Part shown: in pieces, positions 1 through 10,273 of the stretch
How the letters are laid out: every line of letters starts with the position of its first letter
Position numbering within the stretch: the first letter of the stretch is position 1
NCBI GenBank assembly: GCA_001899775.1
Contig: MKWN01000005.1
Coordinates: forward strand, 1 to 37,134
DNA: 37,134 nt
Direction of reading: 5' to 3'
From: Thiobacillus sp. 65-29
Lineage (GTDB): Bacteria > Pseudomonadota > Gammaproteobacteria > Burkholderiales > Thiobacillaceae
Made by a program: the position numbers and the translations under genes
The notes under the pieces: generated by a model
Told to the model about the DNA's origin: nothing
Databases searched by the model: none
The model's input: the letters and a program-made list of their open reading frames with translations, nothing else

Positions 1-1494
<1,494 letters not shown>

Positions 1495-1502
<8 letters not shown>

Positions 1503-1980
1503 GGTTTTGATGGTATGCATGGGCAATATCTGCCGCTCACCCATGGCGGAAGGCATGTTGCGCAAGGCGCTGCAGGACGCCGGCCTCGAGCGTCAGGTGG
1601 AAGTGGACTCGGCCGGCACCCACGCCTATCACATTGGCTCGCCGCCCGACCCGCGCGCGCAGCAGGCGATCCGCCGGCGCGGCATCGACATCAGCGATCT
1701 GCGCGGGCGTCACGTTGCCGACGAGGATTTCGAGCGCTTCGATTACATCCTGGTGATGGACGGCGACAACTACGAACGCGTCGTCGCACGCGCGCCCGTG
1801 CATCATCACGGCAAGGTGCGGCGCCTGCTGTCGTTCAGCCGCAGGTTTCCCAACCTCGACGTGGTCGATCCGTATTACGGCGGCCCGCAGGGGTTCGAGG
1901 AGAACCTCGACATGATCGAGGACGCAGTGCAGGGACTCATACGCGAAATCACCAGCGACCCGACGCGCGGGCGGAACTGA
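1495..1980 (+). CDS. Low-molecular-weight protein-tyrosine phosphatase
   Basis: A cytoplasmic phosphatase of the arsenate-reductase-like LMW-PTP fold that removes phosphate from phosphotyrosine. The protein is 161 aa, the usual length. The P-loop CX5RS is intact at the N terminus (Cys8 to Arg14-Ser15) and the general-acid Asp is present in the DPYYG motif near residue 123. The start at 1495 puts the P-loop at its normal distance from the N terminus and overlaps the uvrB stop. No tyrosine kinase or capsule genes lie nearby, so the substrate cannot be inferred; the coupling to uvrB is a matter of context only. Confidence 0.93.
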
Positions 1981-1989
1981 GCGCCCTCC

Positions 1990-2229
1990 CTGTAGGAGCA
2001 CCCGCAAGGGGCAGGCCGTGGTTGTAATGCCAATGAATTGGCAACAACCACGCACCGGTGCCTTTATGCCCTCCGGGTGCTCGCCGCGATTGGGGCGGTG
2101 GAACCATCACGGCATCGGGCCGGGGGCGGCCCTCCTACAACAGCGTGGCCCCTGTAGGAAGCGGCGCCCTCGCCGCGATTGGGGCGGTGGAATCATCACG
2201 GCATCGGGCCGGGGGCGGCCTTCCACAGG
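1990..2229. repeat. REP/BIME-like intergenic repeat cluster
   Basis: This is the 283-bp gap between the convergent phosphatase and rne genes. It holds two units with inverted ends: the first starts CCTGTAGGAG near 1990 and ends CTCCTACA at 2139, the second starts CTGTAGGAAG near 2151 and ends CTTCCACAGG near 2229. Within them, 2080-2131 and 2169-2220 are 52-bp direct copies with one mismatch. The TGTAGGAGC...TCGCCGCGAT pattern resembles the REP family known from pseudomonads and relatives. Open reading frames here are composition artefacts. Confidence 0.75.
2017..2052. repeat. Long near-perfect hairpin between convergent genes
   Basis: CGTGGTTGT (2017-2025) pairs with ACAACCACG (2044-2052), and TGCCAA (2028-2033) pairs with TTGGCA (2038-2043). 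This gives a 15-bp stem with a two-base AA bulge and a TGAA loop. There is no T-run on either side, so it is not a classical intrinsic terminator. It could act in RNA 3'-end protection for the phosphatase or rne transcripts, or be a transposon remnant. Confidence 0.6.
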
Positions 2230-2263
2230 GGGAACGCTGTATGCCCTGCCTGCCGGGGGAGGG

Positions 2264-4870
2264 TTAAGTGTCCTGTGTTTCCACCTGAACCAGCGGCTCG
2301 TCGACCACCGTTGCCTGCGGGCGCGGGCGGCGGCGGGTGGGGTGGGGCGCGGCCGGGGTCGCGGTGTCCTCGACCGGGCTTGCCGGTGGGGCGGCGGTTT
2401 CCACCTGCATCAGGCTGACCGCTTCGGCTTCCTGGTGCACGGTGGGGCGGCGCCGGCGGCGGGGACGCGCGGGGGCGCCCGTTTCGCCCGCTTCGCTCGC
2501 GGCGGACCGGGTTTCCACCTGCTGCAGATCCGCCTTGCTGCTTGCCAGTTCGGCCAGGATCGCCGCGGGGGATGCGGTCACCGCACCCGGCAGGGGCGCC
2601 GCGGGGGCTTCGACCGCGTCCAATTGTAGCGGCTGCTGTGCCGGCGCGGCCGCAACAATGTCGGCGGCCGGTGCGGGTTTCCGTGCGGGGGCGGGTTTGC
2701 GCGCAACCTCGACAATGGCGCGGTAGCCGGCGATTTCGATCACCGCATGCGGTGCGCTGCCGTTCGTGCCCGCGGACGTTTCCGGACGTGCCTCGCGCGG
2801 GCGGCGGTTGCCGCGCCCACGGCGGCTGCGCGGCTCGCGCTTTTCGTCACCCGCTGCTTCGCGCGGCGCTTCGGTGGTTTCCGGTGTGCGCACAGTGACT
2901 TCGGCTTCGGGACGCGGCTTGGGCTGGCGCGGTTGGCGCGGCGGCTTGGCGGGTTGCTCGGCGCGTGCTTCGCGCGGTGCCTGCTCGGTGCGACCTTCCG
3001 TGGTGCGTGCTTCGCCGTTGCGTGCTTCGCCGTTGCGTGCTTCGCCGCGCCCTTCACCGCGGCTGCGACGCTGACCGGCCGGTTTGCGCTCGCGCCGTTC
3101 GGCGGGGCGCTCGGTGCGGGAGGGGGCGGCAACCGGTGCGAGCGCTGCAGGAACGGGCTCGGCGCCGGGGGCGGTTTCCTCGCCGCGTTTTCTGAACCAG
3201 CCGAAAATGCGGTCGAACAGGCCAGGTTGCGCGACCGGCTGGGCGGGCACGGCGGGTTGCGCTGCAACAGGCATCGGCTGCGGCGGCGGGGCGATGGACT
3301 TGACGGCGGCCTCCTGGCGCGCCGGTGCCGCAGCGGCCGCGGTCTGGTAGGTCGCCTCGCTTTCCGGCACGGCCATCATCCTGTAGCTCGGCTCGCCGGC
3401 GTCGCGCTGATTCAGCTCGTCGTGGCGCAGGCGGGTGATGGTGTAGTTCGGGGTCTCCATGTGGATGTTGGGGATCAACACCACATTGACCTTCAGCCGC
3501 GATTCGATGGCGTGGATGTCGACGCGCTTCTCGTTCAGCAGGAAGGTGGCAACGTCGACCGGCAGTTGCACGTGCACCGCGCCGGTGTTCTCCTTCATCG
3601 CCTCTTCCTGCAGGATGCGCAGGATATGCAGCGCAGAGGACTCGGTGCCGCGGATGTGGCCGGTGCCGTGGCAGCGCGGGCAGGTGTTGTAGCTGGTCTC
3701 GCCGAGCGAAGGCTGTAGCCGCTGGCGCGACATTTCCAGCAGGCCGAAGCGGGAGATCTTGCTGGTCTGCACGCGCGCGCGGTCGTGGTGCAGGGCATCG
3801 CGCAGGCGGTTCTCGACCTCGCGCTGATGCTTGGCGTTCTCCATGTCGATGAAGTCGATCACGATCAGGCCGCCGAGGTCGCGCAGGCGCATCTGGCGGG
3901 CCACTTCGTCGGCCGCTTCGAGGTTGGTGTTGTAGGCGGTCTGCTCGACGTCGCTGCCCTTGGTGGCGCGCGCCGAGTTGACGTCGACCGACACCAGCGC
4001 CTCGGTGTGGTCGATGACGATGGCGCCGCCCGAGGGGAGGTTGACCGTACGCGAGAACGCCGACTCGATCTGGTGTTCGATCTGGAAGCGCGAGAACAGC
4101 GGGACGTCGTCGCGGTAATGCTTGACCTTGTTGACGTTGGCCGGCATCACGTGCGCCATGAACTGCTGCGCCTGCTCGTAGACGTCTTCCGTGTCGATGA
4201 GAATCTCGCCGATGTCGGGCGAGAAGTAGTCGCGGATGGCGCGGATCACCAGACTGCCTTCCTGGTAGATCAGGAAGGCGCCCGACATCGACTGCGCGGC
4301 GCCGTCGATGGCTTTCCACAGGCTCAACAGATAATTGAGGTCCCACTGGAATTCCTCGGCGTTGCGGCCGATGCCGGCGGTGCGCGCGATCAGGCTCATG
4401 CCGTCCGGGACGTCGAGCTGGGCGAGCGTGTCGCGCAGTTCGTTGCGCTCCTCGCCCTCGATGCGGCGCGACACGCCACCGCCGCGCGGGTTGGTCGGCA
4501 TCAGCACGACATAGCGGCCAGCCAGCGAGACGTAGGTGGTGAGCGCCGCCCCCTTGTTGCCGCGTTCGTCCTTTTCCACCTGGACCAGGAGTTCCTGGCC
4601 TTCCTTCAGGTTGTCGGGGACGCGGCCGCCGTTGGGCAGGCAGGAGCGGGCGATTTCCTTGAACGGCAGGAAGCCGTGGCGTTCGCAGCCGTAGTCGACG
4701 AACGCGGCCTCCAGGCTGGGTTCGACGCGGGTGATGACACCCTTGTAGATGTTGCCCTTGCGTTGTTCCTTGCTGGCGGACTCGATGTCAAGGTCGACCA
4801 GCTTCTGGCCGTCGACGATGGCAACCCGGAGTTCTTCCGCCTGGGTTGCGTTGAAAAGCATGCGCTTCAT
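2264..4870 (-). CDS. rne: Ribonuclease E
   Basis: Endoribonuclease that initiates mRNA decay and processes rRNA and tRNA; scaffold of the degradosome. The 868-aa protein starts [19 protein letters not shown], as RNase E/G proteins do. It then shows the S1 RNA-binding region (about 35-120), the DNase I-like catalytic part with [11 protein letters not shown] and VIDFIDM (the two metal-binding Asp residues), and the zinc-link CPRCHGTG. After about residue 500 the sequence becomes a low-complexity Arg/Pro/Glu/Ala tail, typical of the disordered scaffold half. Odd features of the tail are three tandem NGEAR-type pentapeptides (DNA near 3003-3050) and three QVET motifs near the C terminus. The gene diverges from rluC as in E. 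coli, with a leader region of up to about 390 bp. RNase G is excluded by the length. Confidence 0.97.
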   Translation of the reverse strand: MKRMLFNATQAEELRVAIVDGQKLVDLDIESASKEQRKGNIYKGVITRVEPSLEAAFVDYGCERHGFLPFKEIARSCLPNGGRVPDNLKEGQELLVQVEKDERGNKGAALTTYVSLAGRYVVLMPTNPRGGGVSRRIEGEERNELRDTLAQLDVPDGMSLIARTAGIGRNAEEFQWDLNYLLSLWKAIDGAAQSMSGAFLIYQEGSLVIRAIRDYFSPDIGEILIDTEDVYEQAQQFMAHVMPANVNKVKHYRDDVPLFSRFQIEHQIESAFSRTVNLPSGGAIVIDHTEALVSVDVNSARATKGSDVEQTAYNTNLEAADEVARQMRLRDLGGLIVIDFIDMENAKHQREVENRLRDALHHDRARVQTSKISRFGLLEMSRQRLQPSLGETSYNTCPRCHGTGHIRGTESSALHILRILQEEAMKENTGAVHVQLPVDVATFLLNEKRVDIHAIESRLKVNVVLIPNIHMETPNYTITRLRHDELNQRDAGEPSYRMMAVPESEATYQTAAAAAPARQEAAVKSIAPPPQPMPVAAQPAVPAQPVAQPGLFDRIFGWFRKRGEETAPGAEPVPAALAPVAAPSRTERPAERRERKPAGQRRSRGEGRGEARNGEARNGEARTTEGRTEQAPREARAEQPAKPPRQPRQPKPRPEAEVTVRTPETTEAPREAAGDEKREPRSRRGRGNRRPREARPETSAGTNGSAPHAVIEIAGYRAIVEVARKPAPARKPAPAADIVAAAPAQQPLQLDAVEAPAAPLPGAVTASPAAILAELASSKADLQQVETRSAASEAGETGAPARPRRRRRPTVHQEAEAVSLMQVETAAPPASPVEDTATPAAPHPTRRRPRPQATVVDEPLVQVETQDT

Positions 4871-5264
4871 TTTTTCTCCCGCGCGCGTGCATACGGGACA
4901 GGCCAGACTGCCGCTGGATCAGCGGCTCATGCGATCACGAATGAGGTTGTGTGAAGGGGCATGGGCGAAGTGTCCTGTTCCTGGAGCGTGCCGCCGGCAG
5001 CGCCGGACGGTTTTTTCCGGTTCCCGCCACGGAGGTTGAATCCGGGGCGTGAACACCGATGTCGTATGCTGGTTGTCGCGTCATTGATAACATCGCTGCT
5101 TTGCCGAGTGGCGCGGCGGGTGGTTTCGACTGCTCGCGCGGCGCGAGGTGCGCCGGGGGAGCAGGAATCCAGACGGGCCGGACAGGCGGCGGCCGGTGAG
5201 CGTTTTAACCGGCATGGAATCCATGTGTGCAGGCAAGCCAGGGCCTGAACCGGCAATAGTATAT
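4871..5264. promoter_or_regulatory. Divergent rne-rluC intergenic region
   Basis: A 394-bp gap between the divergent starts of rne and rluC. By analogy with E. coli, where the long rne 5' UTR mediates autoregulation by RNase E, it should hold the rne leader and both promoters. I see an AT-rich TATATA just before the rluC start (about 5258-5263) and a GC-rich imperfect hairpin followed by six T on the + strand (about 4990-5016), but no promoter pair I would defend. Short ORFs here have no coding support. Confidence 0.45.
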
Positions 5265-6233
5265 ATGCAAATGAAGGACTTAGAGAAAATTTCGGTCAGG
5301 CGTGTCAAGGTCGGCGATGAAGCCGACGGGCAGCGGCTCGACAACTTTCTGCTGGCGCGGCTCAAGGGCGTGCCGAAAAGCCGCCTGTACAAGCTGGTGC
5401 GCGGCGGCGAGGTGCGTGTCAACGGCGGCCGCGTCGACGTCGGCCATCGCCTGCAGGCCGGCGACGAGGTGCGCATTCCGCCGGTGCGCACGGCGGCCCC
5501 CGCGCAGCCCGCCGTGGCGACGCTGCCGCCCTCGGTCAACCGGCTGCTGCCGCACGTCCTCTACCGCGACGACGCGCTAATCGCGCTGGACAAGCCCTCC
5601 GGCATGGCGGTACACGGCGGCAGCGGCGTATCGCGCGGGGTGATCGAGCAACTGCGCCTGGAACTGCCGGAATGCCGTTACCTCGAACTGGTGCACCGGC
5701 TCGATCGCGAGACCTCGGGCGTGCTGCTGGTCGCGCTGAAACGCCGCGCGCTCACCGGCCTGCACGCCGCAATGCGCGAGGGCCGCATCGAAAAGCGCTA
5801 CCTCACCCTGGTGGCGGGACGCTGGCCGAACCCGGTGCAGCACGTCAAGCTGCCCCTGCACAAGCGCGTCACCGACGAAGGGGAGAAACGCGTCAGCGTG
5901 CGCAACGAAGGCCAGGCCGCGCACACTGTCTTCCGCCGTCTGCAGGTGTTCGACGGCTTTACCCTGCTGGAAGCGGAACTGAAGACCGGTCGCACCCATC
6001 AGATTCGCGTGCATACCTCGCATCTGGGCTTTCCCATCGCGGGGGACGACAAATACGGTGATTTCGAACTCAACCGGCAGCTCGCGAAGCAGGGCCTCAA
6101 GCGCATGTTCCTGCATGCCGCAAAGCTGGTGTTCGAGCACCCGATCACCGGCGAGCGCATGACCGTCGAAGCGCCTTTGCCCGTCGACCTGGCTTCTTTT
6201 CTGGATACGTTGAACCATGCCCAAACAATTTGA
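5265..6233 (+). CDS. rluC: 23S rRNA pseudouridine(955/2504/2580) synthase RluC
   Basis: Makes pseudouridines in the peptidyl-transferase region of 23S rRNA. From the chosen ATG the protein is 322 aa, close to the 319 aa of E. coli RluC. It has an N-terminal S4 RNA-binding domain (about 20-85; QRLDNFLLARLKGVPKSRLY) and the RluA-family catalytic motif HRLDRETSG, whose Asp is the nucleophile. The frame stays open upstream to 5148, but the ATG at 5265 gives the normal distance to the S4 domain. RluD is a possible alternative, but the opposed rne neighbour favours RluC. The gene overlaps the next one by 17 bp. Confidence 0.92.
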   Translation: MQMKDLEKISVRRVKVGDEADGQRLDNFLLARLKGVPKSRLYKLVRGGEVRVNGGRVDVGHRLQAGDEVRIPPVRTAAPAQPAVATLPPSVNRLLPHVLYRDDALIALDKPSGMAVHGGSGVSRGVIEQLRLELPECRYLELVHRLDRETSGVLLVALKRRALTGLHAAMREGRIEKRYLTLVAGRWPNPVQHVKLPLHKRVTDEGEKRVSVRNEGQAAHTVFRRLQVFDGFTLLEAELKTGRTHQIRVHTSHLGFPIAGDDKYGDFELNRQLAKQGLKRMFLHAAKLVFEHPITGERMTVEAPLPVDLASFLDTLNHAQTI

Positions 6234-6873
6234 CCTGCTGATCTTCGACTGGGACGGCACCCTGATGGACTCCGCCGGCGTCATCGTCGAGTCCATCCAG
6301 CGCGCCTGCCTGGATATCGGCGTGCCCGCGCCATCGGAGCGTGCCTCGCGCCAGATCATCGGGCTCGGCCTCGTGCAGGCGTTGCAGACGCTGCTGCCGG
6401 ACTTGAGTGCCGATGCCTACCCGCATCTGGTCGAGCGCTATCGCCATCATTATCTCGGACGCGACCTCGACATTCCCCTGTTCGCCGGCGTCGACGCAGG
6501 CGTGCCGGCCCTGGCCGGGTGGGGATTCACCCTTGCGGTCGCCACCGGCAAGAGCCGCCTCGGCCTTGCCCGCGCGCTCGAATCCAGCGGGCTGGGTGGG
6601 TGTTTCGCCGCCACGCGCTGCGCCGACCAGACCCATTCCAAGCCGCATCCCGCGATGGTGCTCGAGCTCATCGACGAGCTCGACGCCGACCCCGCGCGCA
6701 CCCTGGTGATCGGCGACACCAGCCATGACCTCCTCATGGCGGCGAATGCCGGCGTCGCCAGCCTGGGCGTCACCTACGGCGCGCACGAGCCCGACGACCT
6801 GCAGCCGCACGCTCCACTGGCACTGCTCGACAGCTTCACCGAGGTGCAGGCATGGCTGGCCGCGAACGCCTGA
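6217..6873 (+). CDS. HAD-superfamily phosphatase, phosphoglycolate-phosphatase-like
   Basis: Haloacid-dehalogenase hydrolase of the Gph/PGMB-like group, 218 aa. Motif I is FDWDGTLMDSA (Asp11 nucleophile, Asp13), motif II is the VATGKS region, and motifs III/IV are seen in HSKPHPAMV and VIGDTSHDLLMAANAG. The alpha-helical cap lies between motifs I and II. The gene lies directly after rluC, as in other proteobacteria, and overlaps both neighbours. Small phosphorylated metabolites such as 2-phosphoglycolate are likely substrates, but the sequence does not fix the specificity. Confidence 0.9.
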   Translation: MPKQFDLLIFDWDGTLMDSAGVIVESIQRACLDIGVPAPSERASRQIIGLGLVQALQTLLPDLSADAYPHLVERYRHHYLGRDLDIPLFAGVDAGVPALAGWGFTLAVATGKSRLGLARALESSGLGGCFAATRCADQTHSKPHPAMVLELIDELDADPARTLVIGDTSHDLLMAANAGVASLGVTYGAHEPDDLQPHAPLALLDSFTEVQAWLAANA

Positions 6874-7205
6874 TCTGCGCCTCGGACGATCTCGTCGAGA
6901 CGGGACGGGGGGTGCGCTTCGCGGTCGAGCGCCACGGCAGGCCCGAGCCGGCCTTTGCCGTGCGTTTCGAGGGTGTGGCGCGCGCCTTCCTCAACCGCTG
7001 CGGCCACCTGCCGCAGCAACTCGACTGGCAGGAAGGCGAGTTCTTCGACGACTCCCGGCTATACTTGATTTGCGCCACGCACGGCGCGCTGTACCATCCG
7101 GGGAGCGGCGCGTGCGTCGGCGGGCGCTGCGCCGGGCGCGGGCTGATCGCGTTGCCGGTCACCGAGCACGGCGGCCACGTCTATGTGATGGAAGAATACG
7201 AATGA
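6852..7205 (+). CDS. Small Rieske [2Fe-2S] protein
   Basis: A 117-aa stand-alone Rieske domain. Cluster ligands are Cys50-Gly-His52 and Cys74-X2-His77, spaced as in Rieske ferredoxins and the NirD-like small subunits. There is no signal peptide or membrane segment, so it should be cytoplasmic. The gene overlaps the HAD phosphatase by 22 bp and sppA by 4 bp, suggesting translational coupling. No oxygenase or reductase lies beside it, so the redox partner is unknown. Confidence 0.9.
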   Translation: MAGRERLICASDDLVETGRGVRFAVERHGRPEPAFAVRFEGVARAFLNRCGHLPQQLDWQEGEFFDDSRLYLICATHGALYHPGSGACVGGRCAGRGLIALPVTEHGGHVYVMEEYE

Positions 7206-8155
7206 ACGAATCGGAAAAACCCGCCGCCCCCAACTGGGAACGCGAGGTGCTGGAAAAACTCGCGATGGCCGCGATCAACGAGCAGCGGCGCACCCGCCAC
7301 TGGGGCATCCTGTTCAAGACGCTCGGCTTTCTCTATCTGTTCATCGTTCTTTTTCTTGCCGCGGGCTGGTTTCGCGGCGACGGCGTCGCGCTGCCCAAGG
7401 CGCACACGGCGCTCATCGATCTGCAGGGCGTGATCGCCTCCGACCAGGCCAGCGCCGACACGCTCATCGGCAGTCTGCAAAGTGCGTTCGAGGACAAGAA
7501 GACCAAGGGCATCGTCCTGCGCATCAACAGCCCCGGCGGGAGTCCGGTGCAGGCCGGGCAGATCTACGACGAGATCAGGCGCCTGCGCACGCTGCATCCT
7601 AAAATCCCGCTATACGCCGTGGTCGACGACATCTGCGCGTCCGGCGGCTATTACGTCGCCGCCGGCGCCGACAAGATCTTCGTCGACAAGGCGAGCATCG
7701 TCGGTTCCATCGGCGTGCTGATGGACGGCTTCGGCTTCACCCAGACCATGGAAAAGCTCGGCGTCGAGCGCCGCCTGCTTACCGCGGGACAGAACAAGGG
7801 TTTCCTGGACCCCTTTTCGCCGGTCGACCCCGCGCAGCAGGCGTACGCCAGGCAGATGCTCGAGGAAATCCACGGGCAGTTCATCGCCGTGGTGCGCGAG
7901 GGCCGCGGCAAGCGGCTGAAGGAAACGCCGGAAATCTTCAGCGGTCTGGTATGGAGCGGCGAAAAGAGCATCCAGCTCGGCCTTGCCGATGCCTTGGGTA
8001 CGGTCGAGTCGGTTGCACGCGACGTCATCAAGGCCGAGGACATCGTCGATTACACCCGGCGGGAGAGTCTCGCCGAACGACTGGCCGGCCGCCTCGGGGC
8101 CACCATGGCGAAAGCCTGGGCGCCCTTCGCGCAGCCGGGCGTGAACCTGCGTTGA
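7202..8155 (+). CDS. sppA: Signal peptide peptidase SppA-type S49 serine protease
   Basis: A membrane-anchored protease of family S49 that degrades cleaved signal peptides. This is the short one-domain form (317 aa), not the 618-aa tandem form of E. coli. One transmembrane segment lies at about residues 38-56. The catalytic Ser147 is in ASGGYYVAAGADK, and the general-base Lys199 is in AGQNKGFLDPF. The ATG overlaps the stop of the Rieske gene (ATGA). Cytosolic N terminus with a periplasmic catalytic part is expected for the family. Confidence 0.92.
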   Translation: MNESEKPAAPNWEREVLEKLAMAAINEQRRTRHWGILFKTLGFLYLFIVLFLAAGWFRGDGVALPKAHTALIDLQGVIASDQASADTLIGSLQSAFEDKKTKGIVLRINSPGGSPVQAGQIYDEIRRLRTLHPKIPLYAVVDDICASGGYYVAAGADKIFVDKASIVGSIGVLMDGFGFTQTMEKLGVERRLLTAGQNKGFLDPFSPVDPAQQAYARQMLEEIHGQFIAVVREGRGKRLKETPEIFSGLVWSGEKSIQLGLADALGTVESVARDVIKAEDIVDYTRRESLAERLAGRLGATMAKAWAPFAQPGVNLR

Positions 8156-8364
8156 ATCCCGACTACCGGCCCATTCCCTGCGACGAGCACGAACGCCTGG
8201 AGCTTGCCGTGCTCAAGCGGCAATGGCTGGACCTCAGGGTGGACGGCGCGACGCAGCGCCTGCTGCCCCTCGACGTCTACACGCGCGACGGCGCCGAATG
8301 GCTGCGCGTGCAAACGCCCGAGGGCGACACGCTCACGCTCCGACTCGACCGGCTGACCTTCTGA
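8152..8364 (+). CDS. rof: Rho-binding antiterminator, Rof/YaeO family
   Basis: A 70-aa protein that starts at a TTG overlapping the sppA stop (TTGA). It matches the Rof (YaeO) pattern: YRPIPCDEHERLELA at the N terminus, then a small Sm-like barrel ending in LTLRLDRLTF. Rof binds the Rho RNA-binding domain and inhibits Rho-dependent termination. The frame is open further upstream inside sppA, but the family N terminus begins at this TTG. The assignment rests on motif memory, and the weak conservation of the family leaves some doubt. Confidence 0.75.
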   Translation: MNPDYRPIPCDEHERLELAVLKRQWLDLRVDGATQRLLPLDVYTRDGAEWLRVQTPEGDTLTLRLDRLTF

Positions 8365-8401
8365 TCGCGGAGGGTCGAAGCGGTCGGCGTGCACGGGACG
8401 C

Positions 8402-9649
8402 ATGAAGCCGTCTCCTTGTCCGGAATCGAAAATCGTGTCGAACACTCGCGTCGCCGAGACGCACCATCCCCTGCTCATCGCCTTCGTGGTGGCCGCCCTG
8501 TCAATGCTGGCGCCGTTCACCATCGACACCTATCTGCCTTCGTTTCCCGCCATCGCCGCCGATTTCGGCGCGAGCCATGCGCAGATGCAGCAGACCATGG
8601 GGGTGTATCTGCTCGCCTTTGCCGTGACGACCTTGATCTACGGACCCTTGTCCGACGGCTTCGGCCGCCGGCCGGTGATCATCGGCGCCTTGCTGCTGTA
8701 TGTGCTGGGCAGTGCCGGTGCCGCGCTGGCTTCCAGCATCGGTGGCCTGCTGTTCTGGCGCGTGGTGCAGGGTTTGTCGGCCGGCGCCGGTGTCGTGGTG
8801 GGGCGGGCGATGGTGCGCGATGCCTTCAGCGGCCATCATGCCCAGCGCGTGCTGTCCCAGGCCATGCTGATCTTTGCCGTTGCGCCGGCGATCGCGCCGA
8901 TGATCGGTGGCATGTTGCAGCACGGGTCCGGCTGGCGCGCGGTATTCTGGTTCCTCGCCTTGCTCGGTGTCATCGAACTTCTCATCATCGGCTGGCGCGC
9001 TCCGGAGACCTTGCCCGCCGAGCGACGCCACTCGCTGCACCCGGCGAAAGTGGCCGGCGCCTACGGCAGGGCGCTGCGCCACAAGCGCTTCATGGGGCTG
9101 GTCCTGGCGTTCGCGCTGAATTTTGGCGGATTCTTCATCTATATCGCCGGTGCGCCGGTCCTGCTGTACGAACATCTGCATCTGGGCCCCAACGATTTCT
9201 GGATGCAGTTCGTGCCCATGGTGGGCGGTCTGATGTGCGGCTCCTACGCTTCGAGCCGGCTGGCGGGGCGCATGACGCCGCAGCGCAGCATTGGCATCGG
9301 CTATGGGGTGATGCTCGGCGCGAGCGCCCTCAACGTTGCGCAGGCCTGGCTGCTGCCACCCGCGCCGGTGAATGTGCTGGCACCGCTGGTGCTCTATGCC
9401 TTCGCGGTTTCCTTCACCATGCCCAGTCTCACGCTGCTGGCGCTGGACTGCTTCCCGCGTAACCGCGGCATGGCCGCCGCAGTCCAGTCCTTCATGCAGG
9501 TGGGTTTCAATGCGCTGGTAGCGGTACTGCTGGTGCCGCTGGCCGTCGACCATGTGTCGGGGCTTGCGTTCGGCATGCTGGTCCTGGCGTGCGCGGGTTT
9601 CCTCGTCTGGCGATGGCAGGAACGCCTTCCTGTAACGGTCCTGTCCTGA
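8402..9649 (+). CDS. Bcr/CflA-family multidrug efflux transporter (MFS)
   Basis: A 415-aa inner-membrane drug:proton antiporter of the major facilitator superfamily with about 12 hydrophobic segments. Typical Bcr/CflA features are DTYLPSFPAIAADF after the first helix, motif A in YGPLSDGFGRRPVI, and an acidic/arginine motif after helix 4 (GRAMVRDAF). The start at 8402 leaves a short hydrophilic N-terminal stretch; a start a few codons later cannot be excluded. Substrates such as bicyclomycin, sulfonamides or chloramphenicol are known for relatives, but none can be assigned here. Confidence 0.92.
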   Translation: MKPSPCPESKIVSNTRVAETHHPLLIAFVVAALSMLAPFTIDTYLPSFPAIAADFGASHAQMQQTMGVYLLAFAVTTLIYGPLSDGFGRRPVIIGALLLYVLGSAGAALASSIGGLLFWRVVQGLSAGAGVVVGRAMVRDAFSGHHAQRVLSQAMLIFAVAPAIAPMIGGMLQHGSGWRAVFWFLALLGVIELLIIGWRAPETLPAERRHSLHPAKVAGAYGRALRHKRFMGLVLAFALNFGGFFIYIAGAPVLLYEHLHLGPNDFWMQFVPMVGGLMCGSYASSRLAGRMTPQRSIGIGYGVMLGASALNVAQAWLLPPAPVNVLAPLVLYAFAVSFTMPSLTLLALDCFPRNRGMAAAVQSFMQVGFNALVAVLLVPLAVDHVSGLAFGMLVLACAGFLVWRWQERLPVTVLS

Positions 9650-9741
9650 TCGTGCGGGGAAGCGGGATGATCCGGATGGGTTGACGGCGTGCTCCAACCA
9701 GGCACCCTGATCGCCAGATTGAAAGCGCCGCGGTGCCGTCT

Positions 9742-10008
9742 CTAGTTCGATGCGTCGCTTTTGGCGGGCCCGGCCTTGCGACCCGGCGCGACCGGCGGCA
9801 CATAGCCGGAAATCCTGCACTGGATACCCTCGATGCGCTTGTCGCCCTTGAAGTGGGTCACGGTGCATTGGGATATTTCTCCGCGTGTCGCCAGGTCGGC
9901 CAGCGACTTGCGTACCTGGGCCAACGCGATCCCGGTCGCCGATGCGATCTCCAGGTCGAGCAACTGCCCATGCTTTTTCAGATGGCTCAGGACTTGGTCT
10001 GTCTGCAT
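9742..10008 (-). CDS. Small winged-helix-like DNA-binding protein
   Basis: An 88-aa protein with an N-terminal helix-turn-helix/winged-helix pattern (QVLSHLKKHGQLLDLEIAS, then ALAQVRKSLADLATRGEIS), followed by a wing and a Lys/Ala/Pro-rich tail. A ribosome-binding site (AAAGGA) lies before the ATG. The pattern resembles small FeoC- or ArsR-like regulators, but I cannot name a family. It sits just outside the element on the tRNA-terminator side, so in the ancestral chromosome it was the gene directly downstream of tRNA-Asn. Confidence 0.6.
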   Translation of the reverse strand: MQTDQVLSHLKKHGQLLDLEIASATGIALAQVRKSLADLATRGEISQCTVTHFKGDKRIEGIQCRISGYVPPVAPGRKAGPAKSDASN

Positions 10009-10081
10009 GTCGATTCCTTTGACAAGTGGAGGGGCGTGCGACCCAAGGCGGGCCTCGAGTCAATCCAGAAACAGGTAAAAG

Positions 10082-10106
10082 CAAAAAGCCACCCCGCAGG
10101 ATGGCC
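10082..10106 (-). terminator. Ancestral tRNA-Asn terminator, displaced
   Basis: On the minus strand, GCCATCC-TGCG-GGGTGGC (one G-U pair) is followed by TTTTTGCTTTT, a good intrinsic terminator. It sits 18 bp beyond the CCA end of the tRNA-Asn fragment, where the terminator of an intact tRNA gene would be. The inserted element has moved it about 8.5 kb away from the working tRNA. Confidence 0.75.
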
Positions 10107-10123
10107 TGTTTGCTTGTCGTGTC

Positions 10124-10168
10124 TGGCTCCCCGACCTGGGCTCGAACCAGGGACCTGCGGATTAACAG
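10124..10168 (-). repeat. Left attachment repeat (3' tRNA-Asn fragment)
   Basis: 45 bp identical to 18616-18660, the part of tRNA-Asn from the anticodon loop to the encoded CCA end. The 5' half of the tRNA is absent here, so this is a non-functional tRNA remnant and marks the left end of the integrated element. Confidence 0.95.
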
Positions 10169-10227
10169 GCCTTCCGGGGCCTCTGCTAGCCGCATTTAAA
10201 CACATTTAGACGCATAGACGAAGCAAC

Positions 10228-10250
10228 AAAAAACCCGGCACGCAGCCAGG
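10228..10250 (-). terminator. Terminator at the left end of the element operon
   Basis: On the minus strand, CCTGGC-TGCGT-GCCGGG (one wobble pair) is followed by TTTTTTG. It lies 24 bp after the stop of the interrupted regulator gene, so it would end transcripts coming from the element before they reach the attachment site. Confidence 0.75.
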
Positions 10251-10273
10251 TGTCTTTGCAGCACTCGATGGCT

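Noticed and set aside
2747-3718. Long + strand ORFs opposite rne (also 3785-4954)
   Set aside because: These are shadows of the GC-rich rne coding strand; the RNase E reading is unambiguous.
4990-5016. Attenuator or leader-peptide terminator upstream of rluC
   Set aside because: The hairpin is irregular and no convincing promoter or leader peptide precedes it on the + strand.
8501-10195. 564-codon minus-strand ORF opposite the efflux pump gene
   Set aside because: It is antisense to a clear MFS gene and runs across the tRNA fragment; no domain is recognisable.
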